Assembly (NCBI RefSeq): GCF_038502225.1
Contig: NW_027196441.1
Span: 1 to 64,000, forward strand
DNA length: 64,000 nt
Source of the DNA: Cherax quadricarinatus
Lineage: Eukaryota > Arthropoda > Malacostraca > Decapoda > Parastacidae
Reading direction: 5' to 3'
How positions within the stretch are numbered: position 1 is the stretch's first letter; every line of letters begins with the position of its first letter. The notes under the pieces are model-generated. The model had not been told where the DNA came from. It was given only the letters and a program-made list of their open reading frames with translations, and did not search any database. A program made the position numbers and the translations under genes. Positions 60,001-62,110 of the stretch are shown piece after piece.

Positions 60001-60947
60001 GGGTGAATCTACTTCTGAAACCAGTGAGCTTAACCTGGGTGAATCTACTTCTGAAGCCAGTGAGCTTAACCTGGGTGAATCTACTTCTGAAGCCAGTGAG
60101 CTTAACCTGGGTGAATCTACTTCTGAAGCCAGTGAGCTTAACCTGGGTGAATCTACTTCTGAAGCCAGTGAGCTTAACCTGGGGTGAATCTACTTCTGAA
60201 GCCAGTGAGCTTAACCTGGGGTGAATCTACTTCTGAAACCAGTGAGCTTAACCTGGGGTGAATCTACTTCTGAAGCCAGTGAGCTTAACCTGGGGTGAAT
60301 CTACTTCTGAAACCAGTGAGCTTAACCTGGGGTGAATCTACTTCTGAAACCAGTGAGCTTAACCTGGGTGAATCTACTTCTGAAACCAGTGAGCTTAACC
60401 TGGGGTGAATCTACTTCTGAAGCCAGTGAGCTTAACCTGGGTGAATCTACTTCTGAAACCAGTGAGCTTAACCTGGGGTGAATCTACTTCTGAAGCCAGT
60501 GAGCTTAACCTGGGTGAATCTACTTCTGAAACCAGTGAGCTTAACCTGGGTGAATCTACTTCTGAAACCAGTGAGCTTAACCTGGGGTGAATCTACTTCT
60601 GAAACCAGTGAGCTTAACCTGGATGAATCTACTTCTGAAACCAGTGAGTTTTAACACATTGACTCACCTGTCAGTTTTTTGAACCTCCTGTAGGAGCCCT
60701 CACTGGTCAGAACCTGAACCTCCCCTTCACCTAGGTGCCCCAGGGGCTCAGGTACCCCAGGGGAAGTTGGGTTCCTGGGCTCTGCAGGGTTCGAACCCTC
60801 TTCATGCACCCCCATGCCCACTCTTCTAGGCATAAGATCCCTACAGGAGGCCTGGGTAAATATGTACCTCCCCCAAGTCACCTGTGGCACCCCAAAGAGC
60901 AGGGTAAATAGGTGAAGTGCCAATGCTAGGTGCCCCATGGCCCGCAT
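14861..60947 (-). CDS. Reeler-DOMON protein gene, FRRS1-like without cytochrome b561 (whole span)
   Basis: Seven exons on the minus strand: 60668-60947, 43441-44302, 39507-39580, 39421-39431, 30913-31059, 21775-21919 and 14861-15015. Intron phases run 1, 2, 1, 0, 0, 1 and agree at every junction; the total is 1674 nt, or 557 residues plus stop. Order: signal peptide, Reeler domain (interrupted by a Pro/Glu/Thr-rich insertion), DOMON domain, hydrophobic C-tail. Reeler plus DOMON is the extracellular arrangement of ferric-chelate reductase 1 (FRRS1/SDR2), where DOMON binds haem or sugar and a cytochrome b561 domain follows; here the frame stops after a tail resembling a GPI signal, so a secreted or membrane-anchored redox or immune-surface role is only inference. 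Expected cysteine-rich DOMON start is not found, and exon 4 is tentative. The gene covers 46 kb for 1.7 kb of coding sequence. Confidence 0.75.
15018..15548. repeat. Degenerate GTTAG-rich repeat and LINE-tail fragment
   Basis: 15030-15310 is built from loosely repeated GTTAG, GGTGGTTGTTAG and GTTAAAGGGTGTTAG words, probably an old array at the 3' end of intron 6. 15495-15545 contains TTTATTATGCACCCCATACC and CATCCTGTGGGCGGTAG, the same 3' tail as the I-like LINE at 24926. Confidence 0.6.
15549..15712. repeat. 41-bp tandem repeat, 4 copies
   Basis: Units start at 15549, 15590, 15631 and 15672 with ATTACAGAGGTACATAATGG. They extend the LINE-tail fragment immediately to the left, so this is a second case of an array growing from that tail. 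Confidence 0.85.
15713..16619 (+). mobile_element. piggyBac-type element fragment, copy D
   Basis: Matches copies A and B in order: CCAGTGTCC...GTAGATCTACG, a CCTAGATATGAGACTGGGTC block, GTGCATGATGGGAGACGG, GTTTAAAATAGCAAC and AATTAATGAACAGAG. It runs into the small MITE at 16626, and the rest of its right end is missing. Confidence 0.6.
16626..16841. mobile_element. 216-bp piggyBac-type MITE
   Basis: Perfect 13-base inverted ends (CCCGTAAACGGTCC and GGACCGTTTACGGG). The right border is TTAA (16842-16845); the left is TTGA (16622-16625), a one-base change. The interior has three imperfect copies of AGATCTACGTTTTTTTTACA followed by CATTTTCAAAT. Confidence 0.85.
16900..17207. repeat. 50-bp minisatellite, distal part
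   Basis: From about 17030 there are 50-bp units with GAACCTTTGGATTCAGTCCT and GCTTGCTAGAACCATTACTT; before that, degenerate CTAGAACC words. A CR1 LINE interrupts the array at 17208, and it resumes at 18999. Confidence 0.85.
17208..18998 (-). mobile_element. 5'-truncated CR1 LINE
   Basis: Minus-strand copy of the same element as 50733-54990, with about twenty base differences over 1.8 kb by eye. Its 3' end carries the TTCTTATG octamer repeat typical of CR1 tails; it breaks off after GAAGTATGTGTTA, 5' truncated. It sits inside the 50-bp array. No clean target duplication is visible because the target itself is repetitive. Confidence 0.9.
17387..18992 (-). pseudogene. CR1 reverse transcriptase, nonsense mutation
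   Basis: Encodes the second half of CR1 ORF2: ASNYRPISLTSIVGKFME, DIVYMDFSKAFDRVPHQ, SGVPQGSVLGPLLF and FADDTKIGRR. At 18827-18829 the Glu codon of SPGPDELYARV, intact in the full-length copy, is a TAA stop. The upstream part of the ORF is absent through truncation. Confidence 0.9.
18999..19440. repeat. 50-bp minisatellite, proximal part
   Basis: Nine units of exactly 50 bp, for example GAACC at 19049 and 19099. This is the continuation of the array cut by the CR1 insertion. The units share the CTAGAACCWTT core with the 30-bp array nearer exon 6, so both probably descend from one ancestor. Confidence 0.9.
19441..20439. repeat. Degenerate CTAGAACCTTT repeat
   Basis: About 1 kb of irregular 25-45 bp units around ACTAGAACCTTTCCTTCAG and CTAGAACTTACTAGAACC. 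It bridges the 50-bp and 30-bp arrays and looks like an older state of the same array. Confidence 0.8.
20440..21780. repeat. 30-bp minisatellite at the intron 6 donor
   Basis: About 43 units of GAACCTTTAATTTAGATCTA plus GAACTTACTA, overlapping the last 6 bases of exon 6. Read on the minus strand each unit carries CTAGTAAGT, identical to the real donor at 21775/21774. A marker unit with GATATAATACTTG recurs at about 20890, 21190 and 21610, so blocks of 10 and 14 units were duplicated together. Confidence 0.95.
21775..21919 (-). CDS. Reeler-DOMON gene, exon 6 (DOMON second half)
   Basis: Acceptor CTCCCGCAG, then 48 codons plus one base, then donor GTAAGT. It reads VLELESWDLDGDYLWCTFSR, a loop, and HFYLYFWGTRNGS. 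This fits the second half of FRRS1-type DOMON domains, where W-x(n)-DG-x(2)-x-C-x-F-x-R is followed by Y-x-L/F-F-x-x-G. Phase 0 in, phase 1 out, matching exons 5 and 7. The coding end overlaps the first unit of the intronic 30-bp array. Confidence 0.88.
21930..22599. repeat. Degenerate GATAGATGGTGGCTC and GGCCTAAATTGAGG arrays
   Basis: 21940-22300 is a loose repeat of GATAGATGGTGGCTCGATAG; 22310-22600 is a roughly 21-25 bp repeat with TATAGGCCTAAATTGAGGT. Both lie in intron 5 near the exon 6 acceptor. Confidence 0.75.
22600..23610. repeat. ~20-bp minisatellite of intron 5, distal block
   Basis: About 50 units of GGTTCAAATAGAACCTAG with one- or two-base spacer changes. The same unit resumes at 30831-30908 beside the exon 5 donor; the 7.2 kb between is nested LINE insertion. 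Confidence 0.9.
23639..24904 (-). pseudogene. Outer LINE reverse transcriptase, 3' part
   Basis: Contains ADVIYTDFAKAFDKCDHGV, SSVPQGTVLAPILFLILISD and SSFADDTRICMT (catalytic FADD), then a break near 24343-24368 (stop after SGHKIE and new frame), then the C-terminal region with LENVQRTFTARIT and a final DQALTHQEAWSQTGPRGR. The break disables it. Confidence 0.88.
25074..25337 (-). pseudogene. Inner LINE ORF2 C-terminal remnant
   Basis: Reads VARLRLGYKYFWQFGRHTDD, then QTKCKLCDRHM, a cysteine-containing C-terminal motif typical of I-type ORF2 tails, followed by frame damage (LLSKFPN near the end). It lies outside the main ORF because of the amplified 44-bp units between them. Confidence 0.7.
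25295..25615. repeat. 44-bp tandem repeat inside LINE ORF2
   Basis: Seven copies, starts at 25341, 25385, 25429, 25473, 25517 and 25561 plus a first partial. On the minus strand each encodes the LTDVVVARLRLGYKY segment, but 44 is not a multiple of three, so the amplification itself breaks the frame. Confidence 0.9.
25560..28214 (-). pseudogene. Inner LINE ORF2: AP endonuclease and reverse transcriptase
   Basis: 884 residues from ATG at 28214. The N-terminal apurinic endonuclease motifs are present: FSWNIASIRKRL, VICLQECRL, ILGDFNARH and LLSDHFPRL. RT motifs: FRPISLTSCLCKTFERM, TFLDLKSAFDIANR, LGTPQGGVLSPMLFN and ISYADDIMIHT (catalytic YADD). After KARLNALKAVAGYNP comes a 33-bp tandem array encoding VAGYNPNYAAN, then DYAAPMLILA...NEALRL joins directly to QVLTDVVARLSLGYKY. 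The RNase H region expected between these in I-type elements is absent. A 99-kDa product is theoretically readable but would not be a complete ORF2. Confidence 0.85.
25741..25972. repeat. 33-bp coding repeat in LINE ORF2, 7 copies
   Basis: Units of GCAGCATAGTTGGGGTTGTA plus CCAGCAACATTA, encoding the 11-residue VAGYNPNYAAN on the minus strand. The period keeps the ORF open. Confidence 0.92.
28260..29867 (-). pseudogene. Inner LINE ORF1, CCHC gag-like, frameshifted
   Basis: Starts MATVIEEPISAGDGNDDSFQ at 29867; the first frame runs to 29472 and the second from 29405 to 28260. After an RRM-like stretch (NSRIQFRKNTHNFVFVEQNK) come three zinc knuckles: CYKCQHYGHVAVDC, CGKCAGKHSTREC and a third CINCKEVGVT...HKDC. 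The remainder is Ser/Thr/Glu-rich. ORF1 proteins bind element RNA. The break between 29405 and 29472 is the only obvious lesion. Confidence 0.82.
30083..30772 (-). pseudogene. Outer LINE reverse transcriptase, 5' part
   Basis: Reads ESREELKAINEIERNPKYFF, then HSAPGPDSWNSVFIKNC and KATAKNYRPIALTSHIIKIF (RT motifs 1-2). Near the end a one-base shift turns the expected SKITTHLETHH into SKDHHPSRNPS before the inserted LINE. The 5' end of the element is truncated at about 30830. Confidence 0.85.
30831..30908. repeat. ~20-bp minisatellite of intron 5, donor-side block
   Basis: Three to four GGTTCAAATAGAAGCTAGG units. The array reaches to within 3-4 bases of the exon 5 donor (30912), the donor AGTTC itself forming part of the first unit on the minus strand. 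Confidence 0.9.
30913..31059 (-). CDS. Reeler-DOMON gene, exon 5 (DOMON first half)
   Basis: Acceptor TGTGTGCCCGTAG, 49 complete codons, donor CAG/GTGAGT. It reads AYLGLGFSKDVSRLVNTDLS, VCYIND, NYTVQVEHYLLHDAAANPQ. This fits the DOMON pattern of FRRS1-like proteins, where a Y-x-x-x-G-F-S strand is followed by a D-x-x-x-C strand and a V-x-V-x-x-x-Y/H stretch. Phase 0 at both ends, consistent with exon 6. The strand before YLGLGFS, usually with conserved Cys and Trp, is not encoded here. Confidence 0.88.
31121..31795. repeat. 20-bp minisatellite
   Basis: About 33 copies of CTAGGTTAGAATTTACTAAT with exact 60-base register, plus diverged units (ACATACATCTGGGTTAGAAT) at the exon 5 side and irregular AATAGGCTAAAATAGGTTAG beyond 31795. 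It lies at the 3' end of intron 4. Contains GGTTAG but is not a telomere repeat. Confidence 0.95.
31954..32494. mobile_element. Penelope-like foldback element 1
   Basis: Long imperfect inverted repeat: AATATAAACACAAATGCAGT at the left, its complement at the right (32475-32494). Each arm has GCCCAC-TGT-GTGGGC followed by GAAACGTAGTCAATAAAGGA (outward). The layout is that of the neighbouring foldback, but the ribozyme core is replaced by CTTGAAAA. Centre about 32180-32270 is not symmetrical. No coding capacity. Confidence 0.75.
32633..32667 (-). ncRNA. Hammerhead ribozyme motif, left arm
   Basis: Reverse complement of the motif at 32841-32875 with the same core and helix II. In a transcript spanning both arms only the copy in sense would fold. 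Confidence 0.6.
32841..32875 (+). ncRNA. Hammerhead ribozyme motif, right arm
   Basis: Core CTGATGA, an extra A, helix II GCCAC/GTGGC closed by TGT, then GAAAC. Helix I pairs GGA before the core with TCC after GAAACGTT. Helix III is the palindrome ACGT, so, as described for short-stem hammerheads of Penelope-like elements, activity would probably need a dimer. The extra A next to helix II departs from the textbook consensus. Confidence 0.6.
33028..33134 (+). mobile_element. 3' scrap of the outer LINE family
   Basis: GGTTGATCAGG...CTGATCCACC, GAGGCCTGGTCACAGACCGG and GGGGGCGTTGACCCCCAGAA match the inverse of 23625-23710, the end of the outer LINE. Only about 105 bases are present. Confidence 0.85.
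33135..33414. other. No gene recognised
   Basis: About 280 bases of apparently single-copy sequence within intron 4. I searched the minus strand for the missing DOMON start exon and found no convincing frame with splice sites. Confidence 0.35.
33415..33640. repeat. 34-bp tandem repeat, 7 copies
   Basis: Units contain GTAGGTTCAAGAAACAGTAG; spacing is 34 bp (for example 33501 to 33535), with one unit two to four bases shorter. Confidence 0.9.
33757..33846 (-). mobile_element. tRNA-derived SINE
   Basis: Minus strand: box A TAGCTGGCCCAGTGG and box B AGCGGGTTCAAACCCC, with GCTAACGCGATGGTCTGG between, as in the copies at 10765 and 13371. No clear flanking duplication was found here. Confidence 0.75.
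33998..35120. repeat. 31-bp minisatellite derived from a LINE tail
   Basis: About 36 units of TATATCCATCCTGTGGACGG plus TAGTGCAAGAG. The period is 31 (34033 to 34064). The core equals the 3' tail of the LINE at 24960-24990. Because 31 is not divisible by three, all minus frames cycle through each other and stay open; these are not genes. Confidence 0.95.
35120..35225 (+). repeat. Array of CAGGTAAGTGACA units
   Basis: Eight GGTAAGT copies in about 105 bases, in the setting GACACAGGTAAGT or TTACTGGTAAGT, spaced 13-15 bases. CAG/GTAAGT is the consensus 5' splice site, here on the strand opposite to the host gene. Confidence 0.9.
35297..37100. repeat. 10-bp satellite-like array
   Basis: About 175 copies of GGTCAGTGTT or GGTCAGTGCT. 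All three plus frames are open through it because ten-base units repeat every 30 bases without a stop. From about 36940 it mixes with GGAGTGCT units and grades into the 18-bp array. Confidence 0.96.
37101..39412. repeat. 18-bp minisatellite at the intron 4 donor
   Basis: About 110 copies of GCTGGAGTGCTGCCCAGT or GCTAGAGTGCTGCCCAGT; the first 300 bases are a transition from the 10-bp array. On the minus strand it begins about 9 bases after the exon 4 donor (39420). Open frames on both strands are a result of the 18-base period. Confidence 0.95.
39421..39431 (-). CDS. Reeler-DOMON gene, candidate 11-nt exon 4
   Basis: On the minus strand CTGATGACAG is followed by CGTCAGTGTTG and donor GTAAGT. 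Adding the C left over from exon 3 gives PSVL and returns the frame to phase 0, which exon 5 needs. An alternative acceptor six bases in (GTCAG) also keeps phase. It is supported by phase and by a perfect donor; microexons are rare, so an undiscovered larger exon may belong here. Confidence 0.4.
39507..39580 (-). CDS. Reeler-DOMON gene, exon 3 (end of Reeler)
   Basis: Acceptor CTTCCTCCTCAG, 74 bases, donor GTAAGT. Its first T completes the Val started in exon 2, giving FVASVLLNGATDYKIFKSQE, then LELNFY. Reeler domains end with G-x-x-x-F-x-A-T/S-V-V-x(n)-Y-x-x-x-x-S, which this fits closely. Phase 2 in, phase 1 out. Confidence 0.85.
39601..39970. repeat. Intron 2 minisatellite, distal block (~60 bp units)
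   Basis: Units of about 60 bases with GACCAGGAACTAGAGCCACA and CTGGTACTTGTATAGGACCA. A plus-strand LINE interrupts the array at 39971; it resumes at 40991. Confidence 0.9.
39971..40990 (+). mobile_element. 5'-truncated CR1-like LINE
   Basis: Inserted in the intron 2 array. It starts in the RT and ends with a doubled AATAGGTGAGTACA motif, the 3' end also seen four times between 55383 and 58565. ACACT occurs at both borders and may be a short target duplication. Confidence 0.88.
39977..40909 (+). pseudogene. CR1-like reverse transcriptase C-terminal half, open
   Basis: Open over 310 residues: TSGVPQGSVLGPVLFLVYVN, SLFADDAKLMRRIKS (catalytic FADD), KVMKIGEGQRRPQ, YVRPILEYAAPVWNPHL and RDVRKYFFSHRVVRPWNSL. 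The first half of ORF2 is missing, so it is dead despite the open frame. It gives the best reference for the fragments at 55-58 kb. Confidence 0.88.
40991..43429. repeat. Intron 2 minisatellite, donor-side block (~41 bp units)
   Basis: About 57 units with CTGGTACTAGTACCAGGGAC, CAGGAACTAGAGCCACAC and short CA-rich spacers of varying length. TACTAGTA and GGTACTAGTACC are palindromes inside each unit. It reaches to about 11 bases from the exon 2 donor (43440). The last unit nearest the exon is among the most regular. Confidence 0.93.
43441..44302 (-). CDS. Reeler-DOMON gene, exon 2 (Reeler core with insertion)
   Basis: Acceptor CATCTACACCCACAG, 862 bases, donor GTGAGT. The leading TT completes Val with the G from exon 1, giving VTLRSTEYYTGFLLQARQV, the F-x-G-F-L-L-Q-A-R strand of Reeler domains. 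After VAPPKKAAEVVSFLTEV the domain is interrupted by roughly 150 residues rich in Pro, Glu, Val, Thr and Ser. It then resumes at PPVTLVGWFNLG, QYLGCLGGPHGGGHSTVVG and VRAANLTFTWQAPQADVGTI, matching the C...H...F-x-W-x-A-P...G half. Phase 1 in, phase 2 out. The frame stays open upstream through the intronic 12-bp array, but the acceptor and the phase match fix the start. GC content is higher than in its surroundings. Confidence 0.86.
43790..44110 (-). repeat. 72-bp coding minisatellite in exon 2
   Basis: Four to five units of 72 bases, for example GAAGCC at 43801 and 43873. Each encodes 24 residues around PEVASSAPETPSEPEVTPEM with E/S/V/L changes. The period is a multiple of three, so length can vary without frame loss. 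Degenerate PEVT units continue to both sides (43660-43790 and 44110-44220). Confidence 0.92.
44318..45727. repeat. 12-bp array at the 3' end of intron 1
   Basis: About 115 units of AGTAATACTAGC or AGTAATACTAAC, with deletions of three bases. It ends 15-35 bases before the exon 2 acceptor. The minus frame reads (SITASITV)n and runs into exon 2 without a stop, which is why a 792-residue frame appears; I treat only 43441-44302 as coding. Confidence 0.95.
45728..50726. repeat. ~12-bp irregular array, 5 kb
   Basis: Units such as GGTAATGCTGGC, GGTAATGCTAAC and GGTGTGCTGGC, clearly related to AGTAATACTAGC next door. Unlike its neighbour it has many one- and two-base gains and losses (for example GCTAAGGCAGT, GCGTAATGC), so no frame survives. 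Real divergence or consensus errors from noisy reads are both possible. Confidence 0.9.
50911..53856 (-). CDS. CR1 ORF2: AP endonuclease and reverse transcriptase
   Basis: 981 residues, uninterrupted. Endonuclease motifs: YYTNSRSVRNKIDEL, IIAITETWL, VLMGDFNYRQIDW and GESDHKSLSF. RT motifs: LKPNKSPGPDELYARVLKE, ASNYRPISLTSIVGKFME, DIVYMDFSKAFDRVPHQ, SGVPQGSVLGPLLFTIYIND and KFADDTKIGRR with catalytic FADD. It nicks target DNA and copies element RNA by target-primed reverse transcription. The ATG at 53856-53854 overlaps the ORF1 stop as TGATG, so ORF2 may be translated by termination and re-initiation. No inactivating change is seen. Confidence 0.92.
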   Translation of the reverse strand: MEDRGMGVCGKQAGCNTRVGNSKCIKGIQHEVINKDNRTGQQTKGDSRGQQGTSSLKVYYTNSRSVRNKIDELRLIASAGNIDIIAITETWLNLKDREMPSECHIQGYKLFHTDRVNRKGGGVAMYVRDNLNCCVRQDIKLEASATESVWLQLLEGREKLILGVIYRAPNLDRECSKLLWDEIRKASTYENVVLMGDFNYRQIDWSNLTGNLESGDFLDTIQDCFLKQFVTEPTRGNNLLDLVLASRETLINNLEVNDELGESDHKSLSFNISWNSPNNGNQVSVPDFRLADFIGLKNYLGGLNWNDLTRGQVGGDGCRYDAFQGIVLAAQSNYVPNREIRSNKNDPKWMNNRLKYLIGQKRGIYRQIKRGEGQLRNRYIQLKREIKKGIRKAKRDYEVKVARESKTNPKGFFQVYRSKIRDKIGPLKSSSGQLTDSDKEMCRIFNTYFLSVFTQEDTSDIPVMINYVEQDDNKLCTIRVTSDMVLRQIDKLKPNKSPGPDELYARVLKECKEELSTPLANLFNISLQTGMVPDKWKMANVIPIFKTGDRSLASNYRPISLTSIVGKFMESIIAEAVRSHLEKHKLINESQHGFTKGRSCLTNLLTFFTKVFEEVDHGNEYDIVYMDFSKAFDRVPHQRLLRKIKAHGIGGEIFSWIEAWLTNRQQRVCINGEKSEWGSVTSGVPQGSVLGPLLFTIYINDIDEGIKSDIGKFADDTKIGRRIHSDEDIRALQEDLNRLMQWSEKWQMQFNIDKCKVLNVGQDNNHATYKLNNVDLNITDCEKDLGVLVSSNLKPRQQCISVRNKANRILGFISRSINNRSPQVVLQLYTSLVRPHLDYAAQFWSPYYRMDINSLENVQRRMTKMIPCIRNLPYEDRLRALKLHSLERRRIRGDMIEVYKWKTGINKGDVNSVLKISSLDRTRSNGFKLEKFRFRRDIGKYWFGNRVVDEWNKLPSTVIEARTLCSFKNRLDKYMSRCGWV
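53856..54782 (-). CDS. CR1 ORF1: coiled coil and SGNH esterase-like protein
   Basis: 308 residues. The N-terminus LKTEVGELKEEVLLLQEEIR is a heptad coiled coil. From about residue 135 a SGNH/GDSL hydrolase fold follows: ILVVGDSQVRYVD (block I, Ser in GDS), VCFPGAGVGDI (block II Gly), LSAGGNDIGKG (block III, GxND) and RDGVHLSGAGVVAL (block V Asp and His). Esterase ORF1 proteins are known from CR1-clade LINEs and are thought to help membrane or RNP handling. All four blocks are intact. The frame ends TGA, sharing its A with the ATG of ORF2. Confidence 0.92.
   Translation of the reverse strand: MACFYSVLKTEVGELKEEVLLLQEEIRRLKVHLNGPGRECEVVGDVGNEASSSEVQSVSHCEEAVGGEVATATSSEVQPSTCYKWRVVHSNGRRIRVRKVKSEDLKVGNRFSVLQDECTSVASEGKGTTAPANEGKRILVVGDSQVRYVDRAFCNRNKKMRDRVCFPGAGVGDIVNRLDNIMSGNGNKPIICLSAGGNDIGKGRREELLDKYRSAIDFIKSKGGIPIICSILPRRGVGNEWLSRAIGVNCWLDRYCKELAIPFIDNWNNFYGKHDMYARDGVHLSGAGVVALADSIEKAIGEMPMILN
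54991..55382. repeat. Short repeats: GATATTGACGT units and CACACACCTGG units
   Basis: 55145-55225 contains six to seven GATATTGACGT or GATATTTATGT units. From 55270 there are repeats of ACACACACCTGGATATACAC. These CA-rich units continue in pieces between the LINE fragments to about 58650. Confidence 0.8.
55383..55494 (+). mobile_element. 3' tip of CR1-like LINE
   Basis: About 110 bases matching 40883-40990: CTCATGGGGCAGGGAGAGAG to the doubled AATAGGTGAGTACA. Extreme 5' truncation. Confidence 0.88.
55549..56357 (+). mobile_element. CR1-like LINE fragment with RT pseudogene
   Basis: Starts at CTGGTCCAGCAACTGGCTCC and runs to the GTGAGTACA end. It encodes KVMKIGEGQRRPQ, EYAAPVWNPHLVK and later HRVVRPWNSL. 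A duplicated TTGTCTTA at 55950 and a TAG near 56092 break the frame. Very close to the copy at 39971. Confidence 0.88.
56412..57058 (+). mobile_element. CR1-like LINE fragment
   Basis: Begins in the middle of the RT thumb (CCGAACATGTCTCCGGAAGC) and encodes YVRPILEYAAPVWNPHL and RGMSYEERLREIGLTTLEDR, then loses the frame near 56865. Ends with AATAGGTGAGTACA repeats. More diverged than the two neighbours. Confidence 0.85.
57143..58565 (+). mobile_element. CR1-like LINE, longest of the four fragments
   Basis: Extends further 5' than the others: a TTFKTSSETGNY-like region near 57190, HDSQHGFREGKSCVTNLLEF (57325), then SGVPQGSVLGPVPFLVYVN, and an altered catalytic box FANDVKLVRR instead of FADD. 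Several frameshifts (near 57290, 57420 and 57905). 3' end TTAGGCGAGTACA at about 58565. Confidence 0.87.
58652..60654. repeat. 36/37-bp minisatellite at the intron 1 donor
   Basis: About 55 units of CCTGGGTGAATCTACTTCTG plus AARCCAGTGAGCTTAA. A GGGG variant makes some units 37 bases, so frames change often. On the minus strand it starts about 13 bases after the exon 1 donor at 60667. Units alternate between GAAGCC and GAAACC types, with GAAACC concentrated at the exon side. Confidence 0.95.
60668..60947 (-). CDS. Reeler-DOMON gene, exon 1 (signal peptide and Reeler start)
   Basis: ATG at 60947 begins MRAMGHLALALHLFTLLFG, VPQVTWG, a clear signal peptide of about 26 residues. The mature start RYIFTQASCRDLMPRR fits the first Cys-x-x-x-x-P strand of Reeler domains. 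The exon ends KKLT plus one base at donor ACAG/GTGAGT. A frame upstream of the ATG is open to 61085, but the signal peptide fixes the likely start. GACACTGCAG at 60981-60990 on the minus strand could be an acceptor from a 5' UTR exon. Confidence 0.8.
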
Positions 60948-61164
60948 CACAGCCAACAAGATGAGGCACCTGGGTTGAACTGCAGTGTCGGGTAAGAGCT
61001 CCTGGTACCTGCTGGTTGCCTGGCAGTAAGTAGGTATCTGTGGGCTAGATCTGTAGCAGTAAATAGGTGAAAGGTTAGATTTCAAGCAGTAAATAGGTGA
61101 AAGGTTAGATTTCTATCAGTAAATACAGACCTATGTGCTAGAAATTAATGGGTACTTCCCTGAC
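60948..61164. promoter_or_regulatory. 5' flank of the Reeler-DOMON gene
   Basis: Immediate upstream sequence on the minus strand. It contains a 30-bp unit (CAGTAAATAGGTGAAAGGTT) repeated two to three times at 61027-61135. I see no confident TATA box or initiator; transcription may begin further right if a 5' UTR intron exists. Confidence 0.35.
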
Positions 61165-61760
61165 TAGTTTTAGTCACTTTCCTGACGTTTCAGTCACTTT
61201 CCTGACTAGTTTTAGTCACTTTCCTGACTAGTTTTAGTCACTTTCCTGACTAGTTTTAGTCACTTTCCTGACTAGTTTGTCACTTTCCTGACTAGTTTTA
61301 GTCACTTTCCTGACTAGTTTCAGTCACTTTCCTGACTAGTTTCAGTCACTTTCCTGACTAGTTTTAGTCACTTTCCTGACTAGTTTCAGTCACTTTCCTG
61401 ACTAGTTTTAGTCACTTTCCTGACTAGTTTTAGTAACTTTCCTGACTAGTTTGGTCACTTTCCTGACTAGTTTTAGTCACTTTCCTGACTAGTTTTAGTC
61501 ACTTTCCTGACTAGTTTTAGTCACTTTCCTGACTAGTTTGGTCACTTTCCTGACTAGTTTTAGTCACTTTCCTGACTAGTTTTAGTTGCTTTCCTGACTA
61601 GTTTTAGTCACTTTCCTGACTAGTTTTAGTCACTTTCCTGACTAGTTTTAGTCACTTTCCTGACTAGTTTTAGTCACTTTCCTGACTAGTTTTAGTCATT
61701 TTCCTGACTAGTTTTAGTCACTTTCCTGACTAGTTTTAGTCACTTTCCTGGCATAATTTG
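61165..61760. repeat. 22-bp minisatellite
   Basis: About 27 copies of TAGTTTTAGTCACTTTCCTG plus AC, with a few units lacking TTA. From 61760 to 62110 the ACTTTCCTG core continues in degenerate units with no fixed period. Confidence 0.93.
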
Positions 61761-62110
61761 GGGACTTTCCCTGCTGGTTATGGGTACTTTCCTGCCTAAT
61801 TTTAGTCACTTTTCTAGCTAGACTGTACACTTTCCTGTCTAGACACTTTCCTAATTTGGGCACTTTCTTGGCTAGTTTGTTCACATTCCTGCTAGTTTGG
61901 TTACTTTCCTGGCCTATTTTGGCAAGTCTTAGGAACGTCACTGTCACTTCGGGCACTTCCCAGGGGTACTTTCTTCGACAACTTTCTCACCTCTGACCAA
62001 AGAAATCTAGGCTACTGTCCTGCCACTTTCCGCCTGTTCAGGAAAGTATAACTCAGCTGAAGGTCCTCGAAAGTACTTATAACTTTCCTCAGACTCCGAT
62101 AGTAGTACTT

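Noticed and set aside
58475..60590. Repeated frames such as LGESTSEASELN in the 36-bp array
   Set aside because: Frames break wherever a 37-bp unit occurs; it is intron 1 of the Reeler-DOMON gene on the other strand.
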